A stretch of 29,614 bases of DNA from JAFGIG01 sp964397545 (lineage in GTDB: Bacteria > SDB-A): assembly GCA_964397545.1 (NCBI GenBank), contig CAYNIW010000025.1, positions 1 to 29,614 on the forward strand, read 5' to 3'. The translations under genes and the position numbers were made by a program. The notes below the pieces were generated by a model. The model worked only from the letters and a program-made list of their open reading frames with translations. It was not told where the DNA came from and did no database searches. Below are positions 7,930 to 15,743 of this stretch, in pieces. Within the stretch, counting starts at the first letter, position 1; each line of letters opens with the position of its first letter.

Positions 7930-8901
7930 TTAAAGTATTAGTTCTGAATAACCGCAGATGCCGGCTTTCTTGAAACTGCCGGAAATTTCGGATTCTTTTC
8001 CGATTATCGAATCTTCAAGGCAGATATCTCTGACAGTTGAGTTCTCCTCTATTATTGAATTTCTTATAATGCAGTTTGAGACAACGCAGTTTTCAGCGAT
8101 ATCAACGTTGGGTCCGATAACCGAATTCTCTATGACAGCTCCAGGAGAAATAAAGACAGGATCTTGTATCACGCTTCCTGGGACTGAAAATATGTCTTTT
8201 TTTTCTCCGAGCAATTCTCTCTGAGTGGAAAGAAGCGTCTCCGGTTTTCCGCAGTCAAGCCATTTTTCTATTTCAAACGTATCTATCCGGTGTCCGGCTG
8301 TTATCATCTCCTGAAGGGCGTCTGTCAGCTGTATTTCACCGGAGGTCTTTTTTCCCATTTTTACGATTGTGTCCAGAGCTCTGTAGAGAGCTCTGAATTC
8401 AAAGATACGATATATGCCAACTATTGCGAGATTTGAAGGAGGGTCGTCGGGTTTTTCCACCAATCGTCTCACAGTGCCGTCTTCTTTGAGTTCGACGACT
8501 CCAAAACGCCTTGGATCATCAACTTTTGCAACTCCAATGGAGTTGTCTTTCGAATTAAATATTTTATCTAAATCAAATCTGAAAATCGTGTCGCCGAGAA
8601 TTATGAGAGTGTCTTCGTCGCTTTCACCTGTCATGTAAACCGCGTGGCCCAGTCCAAGCATATCTTCCTGAATAACGAATCTAATGTTCACTGAAGGGTA
8701 ATATTTCGAAAGATAAGCGATAACGGAATCGCTTTTGTATCCGGCTACAATGACGACTTCATTTGGTTGGATTTTCAAGACCAAATCAATGATATGGCCT
8801 ATCATGGGTTTTCCGGCCAGTCTCAGCATTACTTTGGGCTCTTCGAAAGTGTGAGGCCGGAGTCTTTTGCCCATTCCCGCGGCGGGGATGAGCACTCTCA
8901 A
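7930..8901 (-). CDS. Sugar-1-phosphate nucleotidyltransferase with left-handed beta-helix tail
   Basis: A 323-residue protein joining a sugar-1-phosphate to an NTP to give a nucleotide sugar. The N-terminal Rossmann-like domain (1-~235) starts 'RVLIPAAGMGKRLRPHTFEEP' with the NTP-binding G-x-G-x-R-L-R-P motif. It also holds the metal-binding Asp in 'LGDTIF' and 'LVEKPDDPPSN'. The tail (~245-310) has hexapeptide-like repeats such as 'PGAVIENSVIGPNVDI', as in long-form RmlA and archaeal-type GlcNAc/glucose-1-P transferases. The true start is taken as TTG at 8901, seven bases after AGGAG; it overlaps the isomerase stop codon as TTGA. A longer frame to 8988 adds a non-homologous leader. dTTP versus UTP and glucose versus N-acetylglucosamine cannot be settled from sequence reading. 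Confidence 0.88.
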   Translation of the reverse strand: MRVLIPAAGMGKRLRPHTFEEPKVMLRLAGKPMIGHIIDLVLKIQPNEVVIVAGYKSDSVIAYLSKYYPSVNIRFVIQEDMLGLGHAVYMTGESDEDTLIILGDTIFRFDLDKIFNSKDNSIGVAKVDDPRRFGVVELKEDGTVRRLVEKPDDPPSNLAIVGIYRIFEFRALYRALDTIVKMGKKTSGEIQLTDALQEMITAGHRIDTFEIEKWLDCGKPETLLSTQRELLGEKKDIFSVPGSVIQDPVFISPGAVIENSVIGPNVDIAENCVVSNCIIRNSIIEENSTVRDICLEDSIIGKESEISGSFKKAGICGYSELIL

Positions 8902-9878
8902 TTTTTTTCTCCTCTTTTCATAAAAGATTTCAGCCTGTCTATAGCTTCTATCGGCAGTGGATCTATCCCTAAAATCTCCGCCAGGCAAAGACTGTAATAA
9001 TCTCCATAAGCCAGGGATTCCATGTATGAAGAAAAATAATTTTCTCCTCTAAAAAAAACTTCGAAAGGTTTGTAACCCGAAGAAAAATCCCTGAACAGGT
9101 CTGAAGTCGCTTTTCTCGCCGTTAAATCTTTTGCGAGGTCCGAACTATTTTGGACTAAATACAAGAATGAAGAATTTTTGGGTATTCCGCCTACTACAAA
9201 ATTGTGATTCATTTCTGGAATCCAAAGGGCTTCCGCTCTTTTTTTCGCGTTTTCATTAATCTGACATGCCCATCTTGACGCCGCGCTTTTAGCCTTTTCG
9301 GGAGAAACGATGAAAATATTATCTTGCGCTGTCAAAGCCGCCAGATTTTTTATTTCATCTGTCCTCTCGTTAAAAAGCTTTTCCAAAGAAAGAGCGGCTT
9401 TTTTAACATTCTCTCTCATAGACGGAAACACACCCGCTTTTTCGCAGATCGCGGTTCCCATGCCTATCATCTGAGGCAGATTGGCTCTCGGAGGCCTGCC
9501 TTTCTGCATTTCAAGGCATAAATAATTTTTCTCCACCGATTTTTCCATGAGTTTTCCGCCTGAAGCCATGGAGACAATTTTTGCTTTTTTCTCCCCGGCT
9601 CTGTCGAAAGAGTCGAGTGTCTCTTCAGTGTTACCTGAATAACTGACCAAAACAAAAAGAGTTTTTTCGTTTACCCATGAAGGAACTGCATATCCGCCTC
9701 CGGAGAATACAGGCTTTATGCCGATTTCTCCTGAAATGTCGGTCATAATTCTTCCCATTATACCCGAGCCGCCCATTCCCCAAATTGTTATGTTTTCAGC
9801 TGTAGAAACCGGCGTTTCCATCGTCTTTTCATATCCCTCCGAGATATCTTCCGGCCATTTCAATATCCAATTCCGCAT
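8898..9878 (-). CDS. Bifunctional phosphoglucose/phosphomannose isomerase (SIS domain)
   Basis: A 326-residue protein interconverting fructose-6-phosphate with glucose-6-phosphate and mannose-6-phosphate. The first SIS domain has 'WGMGGSGIMG' (~33-42) and 'LVSYSGNTEET', which bind the sugar phosphate. The second half has 'IPEMNHNFVVG', supplying the catalytic Glu and His of the family. The end, 'LAEILGIDPLPIEAIDRLKSFM', is the typical PGI/PMI tail with its conserved Lys. This family was described in archaea such as Pyrobaculum and is scattered in bacteria. ATG at 9878 is preferred; a TTG at 9902 is also possible and would overlap the enzyme I gene. The downstream transferase overlaps by 4 bp, so the pair could channel hexose phosphate toward nucleotide sugars. 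Confidence 0.9.
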   Translation of the reverse strand: MRNWILKWPEDISEGYEKTMETPVSTAENITIWGMGGSGIMGRIMTDISGEIGIKPVFSGGGYAVPSWVNEKTLFVLVSYSGNTEETLDSFDRAGEKKAKIVSMASGGKLMEKSVEKNYLCLEMQKGRPPRANLPQMIGMGTAICEKAGVFPSMRENVKKAALSLEKLFNERTDEIKNLAALTAQDNIFIVSPEKAKSAASRWACQINENAKKRAEALWIPEMNHNFVVGGIPKNSSFLYLVQNSSDLAKDLTARKATSDLFRDFSSGYKPFEVFFRGENYFSSYMESLAYGDYYSLCLAEILGIDPLPIEAIDRLKSFMKRGEKN

Positions 9879-9885
9879 ATTCTCT

Positions 9886-11643
9886 TTACCCTGAAATTCC
9901 AACTTTTACCGTCCTTTTTACCAAATTATTAACTTTTTCCGCCGATTCCAACTCGACGGCTTCCGCTGAGATTTTTTCGAGCTCTTTTTTGTTCCAATGC
10001 CTTATGTAGTGTTTGAGCTCGGCTATTTTTGACGGCGACACGCTCAGGCTGTTGATGCCGAAACCTATGAAGAGCGCCGCCGCGAAAGGATCTCCGGCTG
10101 ATTCTCCGCAGACGCTGATATCCTTGCCGGCATTCAGTGCTTTTTCAACAGCGCTTTTAACCGTTTTCAATACGGCAGGATGCATGTGATTCCAGATATA
10201 CGCCACTTGCGGGTTGTCCCTGTCGACGGCCATTATGTATTGAGTTAAATCATTTGTCCCTATTGAGAAAAAATCAACGAGCGGCAAAAAGCTGTCCATC
10301 ATGAGGATTGATGCCGGTGTTTCAAGCATCATTCCGATTTTAGGTTTCTTAGACGGCGCTTCTTTACCGAGTTCTTCCATCGCCTCTTTCATTTTTTCTT
10401 CAAATTCCACGATTTCCTCCACGAGCGAGACCATGGGCAGCATTATTCTAACCGGCCCGTATGCTGAAGCCCTTAAAATCGCCTTCAGTTGAGGGATCAT
10501 CAGCTCTTTGCTGTGATCATGCATGAGCCTTATTCCTCGGTATCCAAGGGCGGGGTTCGTCTCGTCTTTCCATATTTGCCTGTGGCTCTCCAGATAAAAA
10601 GGAATTTTGTCCGCGCCAAGGTCGACTGTTCTGAAAACTACCGGCAGGCCGTTCATTTCCGATACAACACTCTTGTATATCTTGAATTGTTCCGTGTAGT
10701 TCGGAAGATAATGAGGATTGTCCAAAAATATGAACTCCGTTCTGTAAAGACCTATTCCATCCGCGCCGGAAACAATTGCCGTGGGGATTTCAGCCATTAT
10801 TTCTATGTTGGCCATCACCTTTACCTTATGGCCGTCTCTCGTCTCGGTTTTTTTCCGGGCTTTCTGCATTACGGTTTTTCTGTATTTGCTGTTCCAAACG
10901 CGGAGCCTCTCATAGGCTTTCATCCTGAAAGGAGAAGGATTTAAGACTATTTTCCCGCATCCGCCTTCCATGCCGACTATATCGCCGCTTGCCGCTTGCT
11001 CTGTGATTTTCTTTACATTCACTACTACGGGAACTCCGAGGCTTTCCGAGAGTATAACAGCGTGGGAAGTTTTCCCTCCGAATTCAGTAACTACTCCAGT
11101 TACTTTGCTGTTGAAAAGATACGTTATCATTGAGGGAGCGAGAATATCGCATATAAACACAAAAGGCTCGTCCTGCGGTAAAAATGAAAGATGAGGAGCT
11201 TTATCCTTTTCCGAAAGACTTGAGCATATCAAATTTCCGACGTCTTTAATGTCTTCGAAAGTCTGCTTGAGTTTTTTTGCCAAATCGTCAGTTACTGACC
11301 ATGTGGCTTCGCAGGCGGAAACATGCTTCTCCTTGATGTTCTTTCTTATAGCTCCTATAAAAGATTCATCTTCGAGAAGAAATGACTGAAACTCGAATAT
11401 TCCAAGATGATAATTACTCGTCCTTCCGATCAGCCTCGATCTGTGAAGTTCTAAAGTGGCTTTTGACTGTGAAATCGCGCGGGAAAGCTTGGATATTTCT
11501 GCATTGACCTGACGAGGTTCAATTTTGGTCTTTTCGGAAAAATCTTCTCTGTTTTTCAGAACTTTATATACTATTGTTTGTCCGATTGCCACTCCTGAAC
11601 TTACGGGAGTTCCTATGAATATTTTTTCTCTTTTATGCATCAT
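9886..11643 (-). CDS. ptsI: PTS enzyme I (phosphoenolpyruvate-protein phosphotransferase)
   Basis: A 585-residue enzyme transferring phosphate from phosphoenolpyruvate to HPr. It begins 'GTPVSSGVAIG', the usual EI opening. The phosphorylated His194 is in 'GGKTSHAVILSE'. The PEP-binding barrel has 'GIGLYRTEF', 'FFSIGTNDLTQY' and active-site Cys512 in 'CGESAGD'. There is no N-terminal GAF domain, so it is the carbohydrate-type EI and not the nitrogen-PTS form. The start is ATG at 11643, one base after the HPr stop; the longer reading to 11670 uses TTG inside ptsH. No enzyme II of any sugar class is in the window. Confidence 0.96.
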   Translation of the reverse strand: MMHKREKIFIGTPVSSGVAIGQTIVYKVLKNREDFSEKTKIEPRQVNAEISKLSRAISQSKATLELHRSRLIGRTSNYHLGIFEFQSFLLEDESFIGAIRKNIKEKHVSACEATWSVTDDLAKKLKQTFEDIKDVGNLICSSLSEKDKAPHLSFLPQDEPFVFICDILAPSMITYLFNSKVTGVVTEFGGKTSHAVILSESLGVPVVVNVKKITEQAASGDIVGMEGGCGKIVLNPSPFRMKAYERLRVWNSKYRKTVMQKARKKTETRDGHKVKVMANIEIMAEIPTAIVSGADGIGLYRTEFIFLDNPHYLPNYTEQFKIYKSVVSEMNGLPVVFRTVDLGADKIPFYLESHRQIWKDETNPALGYRGIRLMHDHSKELMIPQLKAILRASAYGPVRIMLPMVSLVEEIVEFEEKMKEAMEELGKEAPSKKPKIGMMLETPASILMMDSFLPLVDFFSIGTNDLTQYIMAVDRDNPQVAYIWNHMHPAVLKTVKSAVEKALNAGKDISVCGESAGDPFAAALFIGFGINSLSVSPSKIAELKHYIRHWNKKELEKISAEAVELESAEKVNNLVKRTVKVGISG

Positions 11644-11644
11644 G

Positions 11645-11908
11645 TCAATCTTCGTCAAACCCTTTTTCAAAAAGGTTGTTTATTTCTTTCATGCAGTTTT
11701 CTTCGTCTTCGCCGTCAGTTTCAACTATTACTTCAGCTCCTTTTGGCGCCGCAAGCATCATCACATCGAGAACGCTTTTTCCATTGACCTTCATACCGTC
11801 TTTTTCAAAAAAAACGTCACAATCATGCGCATTGGCAACCTTTACCAGCATTGCGGCGGGTCTTGCGTGAATACCCAGTTTGTTTATTATTTTTATATTT
11901 TTTCTCAT
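11645..11908 (-). CDS. ptsH: Phosphocarrier protein HPr
   Basis: An 87-residue cytosolic phosphocarrier. 'NKLGIHARPAAM' carries the catalytic His14. 'VNGKSVLDVMML' carries Ser45, which matches the Ser46 site that HPr kinase modifies in other bacteria, so regulation by serine phosphorylation is possible. No HPr kinase gene is visible here. The ATG shares one base with the stop codon of the ABC ATPase (TGATG), and the stop is one base from the enzyme I start. The three genes should therefore be made together. Confidence 0.96.
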   Translation of the reverse strand: MRKNIKIINKLGIHARPAAMLVKVANAHDCDVFFEKDGMKVNGKSVLDVMMLAAPKGAEVIVETDGEDEENCMKEINNLFEKGFDED

Positions 11909-12996
11909 CAAGACAACAACCTGCCATCCTGACGGCTGAAAAACATGACATCCTCCGCGTTTATCTCGACACGGGCTTTTTCACCCGCTTTCATTTTCAC
12001 CTTCGAGAAAACTTTTGAAACAAGGCTATAACCTTCATAATCGAGATAAACAAGTGTCTCGGCTCCCATTCTCTCTATAAGCGATACACTCATAGATCCT
12101 TTGTCTTCTGAAGATTTCGAGACTTTCACTTTCTCGGGACGGACGCCTATTATAGTATTCGAAAAATCCATATTACCGTCAAATCCCTTGAGAATCCCGA
12201 AAATTCCTTTTATTTGAAGCAAACCTTCGGCATTAAAATCTACATCCTCTATGAAATTCATCGCCGGGGTTCCTATGAATTCAGCGACGAATCTGTTTGA
12301 AGGATTTTCATATATCTCCATAGGTTTTCCGGTTTGAAGTATCTTTCCTCCTTCTCCTCTTATCCTGTCCGATCTCATTACCGCAATCCTGTCGCCCATC
12401 GTCATCGCTTCAGTTTGATCATGCGTTACATAGACCATTGTCGCTCCGAGTTTCATGTGAAGTTTAGTAATCTCGCTTCTCATCTGAACCCTCAGTTTTG
12501 CGTCGAGGTTGGAAAGAGGTTCATCGAACAAAAAAAGCTTTGGGTGCCTTACTATAGCCCTGCCGAGGGCTACTCTCTGCCTCTCTCCTCCCGATATCTC
12601 TTTCGGATACCTGTCGAGCAGATGGTTTATCTCCAGTAGAGCAGTAGCATCCGATACCCGTCTTGAAATCTCTTCTTTAGAAAATTTTCTCATTTTCAGA
12701 GCGAAGGAGAGATTGTCTCTGACCTTCATGTGCGGATAAAGTGCGTAGTTTTGAAAGACCATGGAAACATCCCTGCGCGCCGGGTCTATATCGTTAATTT
12801 TTTTCCCGTCGAGGAAAATCTCGCCCGAGCTCGGTGTTTCGAGCCCGGCGATAATTCTCAGCAAAGTCGATTTCCCACAGCCCGAAGGTCCCACAAGAAC
12901 TATAAGTTCACCATTTTCGACATCGAGGCTCAAAGGTTCCAGAGCCCTGGCACCCGGAAAAACCTTACTGACGTTTTTCAGAGACAGATAGGGCAT
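11908..12996 (-). CDS. MalK/UgpC-type sugar ABC transporter ATPase without linked permeases
   Basis: A 362-residue ATPase. Walker A is 'GPSGCGKS' (36-43). The Q-loop is 'FQNYALYPHM'. The signature is 'ISGGERQRVALGRA' (134-147), Walker B is 'LFLFDEP' (154-160), and the switch is His192. After residue ~235, 'EFIGTPAMNF' and a TOBE/MalK regulatory domain identify the MalK/UgpC/MsmK carbohydrate subgroup. About eight extra residues ('RSDRIRGEGGKILQTG') sit in the loop before the regulatory domain. There is no permease or binding-protein gene in the window, as with MsmK-like ATPases that energise several importers. In E. coli MalK is inhibited by enzyme IIA-Glc, so sitting ahead of HPr/EI invites a regulatory link, but that is inference. 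Confidence 0.92.
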   Translation of the reverse strand: MPYLSLKNVSKVFPGARALEPLSLDVENGELIVLVGPSGCGKSTLLRIIAGLETPSSGEIFLDGKKINDIDPARRDVSMVFQNYALYPHMKVRDNLSFALKMRKFSKEEISRRVSDATALLEINHLLDRYPKEISGGERQRVALGRAIVRHPKLFLFDEPLSNLDAKLRVQMRSEITKLHMKLGATMVYVTHDQTEAMTMGDRIAVMRSDRIRGEGGKILQTGKPMEIYENPSNRFVAEFIGTPAMNFIEDVDFNAEGLLQIKGIFGILKGFDGNMDFSNTIIGVRPEKVKVSKSSEDKGSMSVSLIERMGAETLVYLDYEGYSLVSKVFSKVKMKAGEKARVEINAEDVMFFSRQDGRLLS

Positions 12997-13023
12997 TTCT
13001 TGAACCGGATGTCCGCAGTTCCA

Positions 13024-14211
13024 TTAGCTCTTGTTTTCTTCAGTAGTATCTTTTTCCTCTTCGTCGCATTTTTCTTCTTCAACATTCTTTTCTTCTTCTT
13101 CAATATCTTCGTCTTCGTCGTCTATGGACCATTTTTTCTTCGTCTCAAGCAAATTTCTATCGTCTTTTATCTTTACGAGCACCACGTAAATCAGAGTTTG
13201 TCCAACGCTGAAAATAGACAATTTAAGCGATAGAATAGAAAGCATGACGAGATACAGGAGAACAGCGAGAATTATTCCGCCGACCATCGGTCCTATTCCC
13301 GGCAAATTCTGCGTCTGCCAGATCTGGACTGATCCTGGGAATATCTTGGAAAAGACGTTGTAGATATGAGAGGGGATCATAGTAGGCAGAGAAGGGAGAG
13401 CGCTTCTTGCGAAATTCCATGTCTGCTGCCACCACACCTGGCCTGCCGGTATGTCCATGGCGGTCTTGAATAGCAAAAGAGTGTATTTCATCGCCATTGA
13501 ATATATAAAAACACCCGCGGACATAATTCCGCCGACGAGAACCTGCCAAAGAACAAAGCGCCATGTCTGTTCGTTGGCAACGCTGAAAACTTCAAAAAGA
13601 GTGTCGAAACTGTCGCCGTTCGTCACAACCGATATTGTAGGCGACGTCAGAAGCGAAACTATCCAGACAAGGATAAGATAGACTATAAAAAAAGCGCCGA
13701 GAAAAAGAAACGCTGAAAGCAAGCCGACAAACCAAGGTCCCGCGATCGCTATCTTTCCAATCAATCCGAACAATACCCCTATCGCAAAGAGAAACGCGAT
13801 GAAAAGAGCCAATATTATCGGCGAAAGGAACGAACTCTTCCAGAGTTTGAGCGCATCTTTATACGCCTTGCTGACTTCGTAAAATTCGTCTCCCCTGAGC
13901 TGTTCGAAAGTTATTTTTGATACTGCTGAAATTGTTATGGAGAGGATAAGCCAGGAAAGCAAAGCTCCGACAGCCCAAATAATCCATGCATACCAAGGCA
14001 TTGAAATTCCCAAGGGAATGGGCGCGAGCCTGTGAAGAGTCCAGATTTTCGAAAGAGAATCGCCCCTTACCATCAAAGCGGCATAAGTGAAAACATTGTA
14101 GACAACCGAGAGCAAGACTAATCCTATCATTGAAGCAGACATTTTCTTGAAGCTGAACCCGAGTCTTCCTGCGCGAAAAATATCCTTAAAATTGAAACAC
14201 AGCTTGATCAC
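13024..14211 (-). CDS. Unknown integral membrane protein with an acidic C-terminal tail
   Basis: I do not recognise this 395-residue protein. Hydrophobic segments lie at about 28-48, 72-98, 129-156, 160-190, 219-240 and 306-346; the last is long enough for two helices. The segment after the fourth, 'PTISVVTNGDSFDTLFEVFS', resembles the Pro-plus-amphipathic-helix pattern of DUF975/DUF4013 or GDPD-type membrane regions. That resemblance is weak. Residues 363-395 are almost all Asp, Glu, Lys and Thr. Such a tail is likely cytosolic and disordered and could bind cations or a basic partner. The GTG start has a strong AAGGAGG site five bases upstream. Its partners are TldD upstream and the ABC ATPase 27 bp downstream. 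It lacks the EAA loop of an ABC permease, so I do not call it the missing permease. Confidence 0.75.
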   Translation of the reverse strand: MIKLCFNFKDIFRAGRLGFSFKKMSASMIGLVLLSVVYNVFTYAALMVRGDSLSKIWTLHRLAPIPLGISMPWYAWIIWAVGALLSWLILSITISAVSKITFEQLRGDEFYEVSKAYKDALKLWKSSFLSPIILALFIAFLFAIGVLFGLIGKIAIAGPWFVGLLSAFLFLGAFFIVYLILVWIVSLLTSPTISVVTNGDSFDTLFEVFSVANEQTWRFVLWQVLVGGIMSAGVFIYSMAMKYTLLLFKTAMDIPAGQVWWQQTWNFARSALPSLPTMIPSHIYNVFSKIFPGSVQIWQTQNLPGIGPMVGGIILAVLLYLVMLSILSLKLSIFSVGQTLIYVVLVKIKDDRNLLETKKKWSIDDEDEDIEEEEKNVEEEKCDEEEKDTTEENKS

Positions 14212-14258
14212 ATTATCCTCCTTCTTGATATTTATTATTCAGATTCAGACAATGAATC

Positions 14259-15734
14259 TTATATTAAATCTTTGTTTTTCTCAAGAAAATCGTTGCCTAC
14301 TCCTACCTGAATATTCCTGAATCTCGCCGGTGATGAACCGTGAGACATCTCGGCACTCTGTCCCGGCTGTCCCTTTCCGCAGTTTTTAACCCCCCAAAGT
14401 TTCCACTCTTGATGACCGGCAATACGGTCGCAGGAATTCCAGAACTCAGGCGTCGAACTCTGATAATTCGCATTTTTGAGCAGTTTAGTCCTCTTTCCTT
14501 TTTTAATTTCCCATGCCGCTTCCACGCCGAACTGAAAGTTGAGCCGCATCTGGTCAATGGACCAGCTTTTGTTCGTGTCCATGAGTATTCCGTCCTCCGT
14601 GTCGGCTATAATATCTTCCAGCGTGCCGCTTCCGGGCATAAGGCTGAGGTTTGCTATCCTCACTATCGGAATATTCGAAAATCCCTGCGCGCGGTTACAG
14701 CCCATGCTCTCCGGTTGTCCGGTTTCGAAGGCTATTTCCCTGTTTGTCATGTAACCTGAAAATATTCCGTCTTTGACTATGTGCCATCTCTTCGCCGGAA
14801 CAGCATCGTCGTCGAATCTCGCTGTAGAAAGCCCTCCCGGCAAAGTGTTGTCCGCGATAAGGTTGACAATATCCGATCCGTATCTGAATTTACCGAGTTT
14901 ATCCATAGTCACGAATGATCTTCCCGCGTAATTCGCTTCATACCCGAGAACCCTGTCAAGTTCAGTGGCGTGGCCGACCGATTCGTGGATCTGCAAAACC
15001 ATCTGGGATCCAGTGAGAATGACGTCCTTTCTTCCTGTTGGACAGTTTTCAGCAGACAGCAATGCAACCGCTTCATCACTCACTCTTTCGGCATTTTCAA
15101 CTAAATCGAGAGACGGTATAAGTTCATAGCCCATGGAAAGGAACTGCCCTCTGTGCGTGTTCGGATAAGTCCTCACCTGCATATCGTGGTTTCCTACGGC
15201 GGTAATATGATAACCGGATCCCGATCTCAAATATATCTGCTCGATAAAACTTCCCTCTGAAGTGGCGAGCCATTGATGCTCTCTCCAGAACTCCATCATG
15301 CAGATAGCAGCTTTGATTTGAGATTTTTTTCTGAGAATTGAATCTACCGCAAGCAGCAAATCAATTTTTTCGGAAACCGGAACTTTGAACGGATCTACAA
15401 TGTAAGGAGTCATCCAGAATTCCTGATACGTTTTCTCCCCGGCAAGGCAGACTTTTCTGCTCCTCACGAGAGCCGATGATTTGGCTATTTCAACGGCAAG
15501 AGACGCGGTTTTATCTATGGAATCTCTGTCAATTCCGGAACTGGAAGCGAATCCCCATGATCCGTCGAAAAGGACTCTTATCCCGAATCCTTCATTCTCT
15601 ATCATTTCAACATTCGCGGGTTTGCCGTTTCTCGTTTCAATTACTTCCTTTTCGTCAGATATAATTCTTATATCAGCGTATTGAGCTCCATCTTTTTTTG
15701 CTTTTTCTATTGCTCTGAAAGCGAGTTCTTTCAT
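14259..15734 (-). CDS. tldD: TldD metalloprotease
   Basis: A 491-residue subunit of the TldD/TldE protease. The zinc motif 'HESVGH' supplies His250 and His255 with catalytic Glu251. A C-terminal Cys in 'NCGKGQPGQ' is the likely third ligand. 'FRNIQVG' near the end is also typical. In E. coli the heterodimer threads and cleaves unfolded peptides, maturing microcin B17 and degrading CcdA. The ATG has GGAGGGAA upstream and lies 9 bp after the tldE stop. No RiPP precursor or biosynthesis gene is seen, so the substrate is unknown. The upstream secreted protease suggests peptide turnover. Confidence 0.95.
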   Translation of the reverse strand: MKELAFRAIEKAKKDGAQYADIRIISDEKEVIETRNGKPANVEMIENEGFGIRVLFDGSWGFASSSGIDRDSIDKTASLAVEIAKSSALVRSRKVCLAGEKTYQEFWMTPYIVDPFKVPVSEKIDLLLAVDSILRKKSQIKAAICMMEFWREHQWLATSEGSFIEQIYLRSGSGYHITAVGNHDMQVRTYPNTHRGQFLSMGYELIPSLDLVENAERVSDEAVALLSAENCPTGRKDVILTGSQMVLQIHESVGHATELDRVLGYEANYAGRSFVTMDKLGKFRYGSDIVNLIADNTLPGGLSTARFDDDAVPAKRWHIVKDGIFSGYMTNREIAFETGQPESMGCNRAQGFSNIPIVRIANLSLMPGSGTLEDIIADTEDGILMDTNKSWSIDQMRLNFQFGVEAAWEIKKGKRTKLLKNANYQSSTPEFWNSCDRIAGHQEWKLWGVKNCGKGQPGQSAEMSHGSSPARFRNIQVGVGNDFLEKNKDLI

Positions 15735-15743
15735 CTTCCCTCC

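Noticed and set aside
13024..14211. Permease partner for the adjacent ABC ATPase
   Set aside because: No EAA-loop motif, no paired permease and no binding protein were found, so the six-TM protein is left as unknown.
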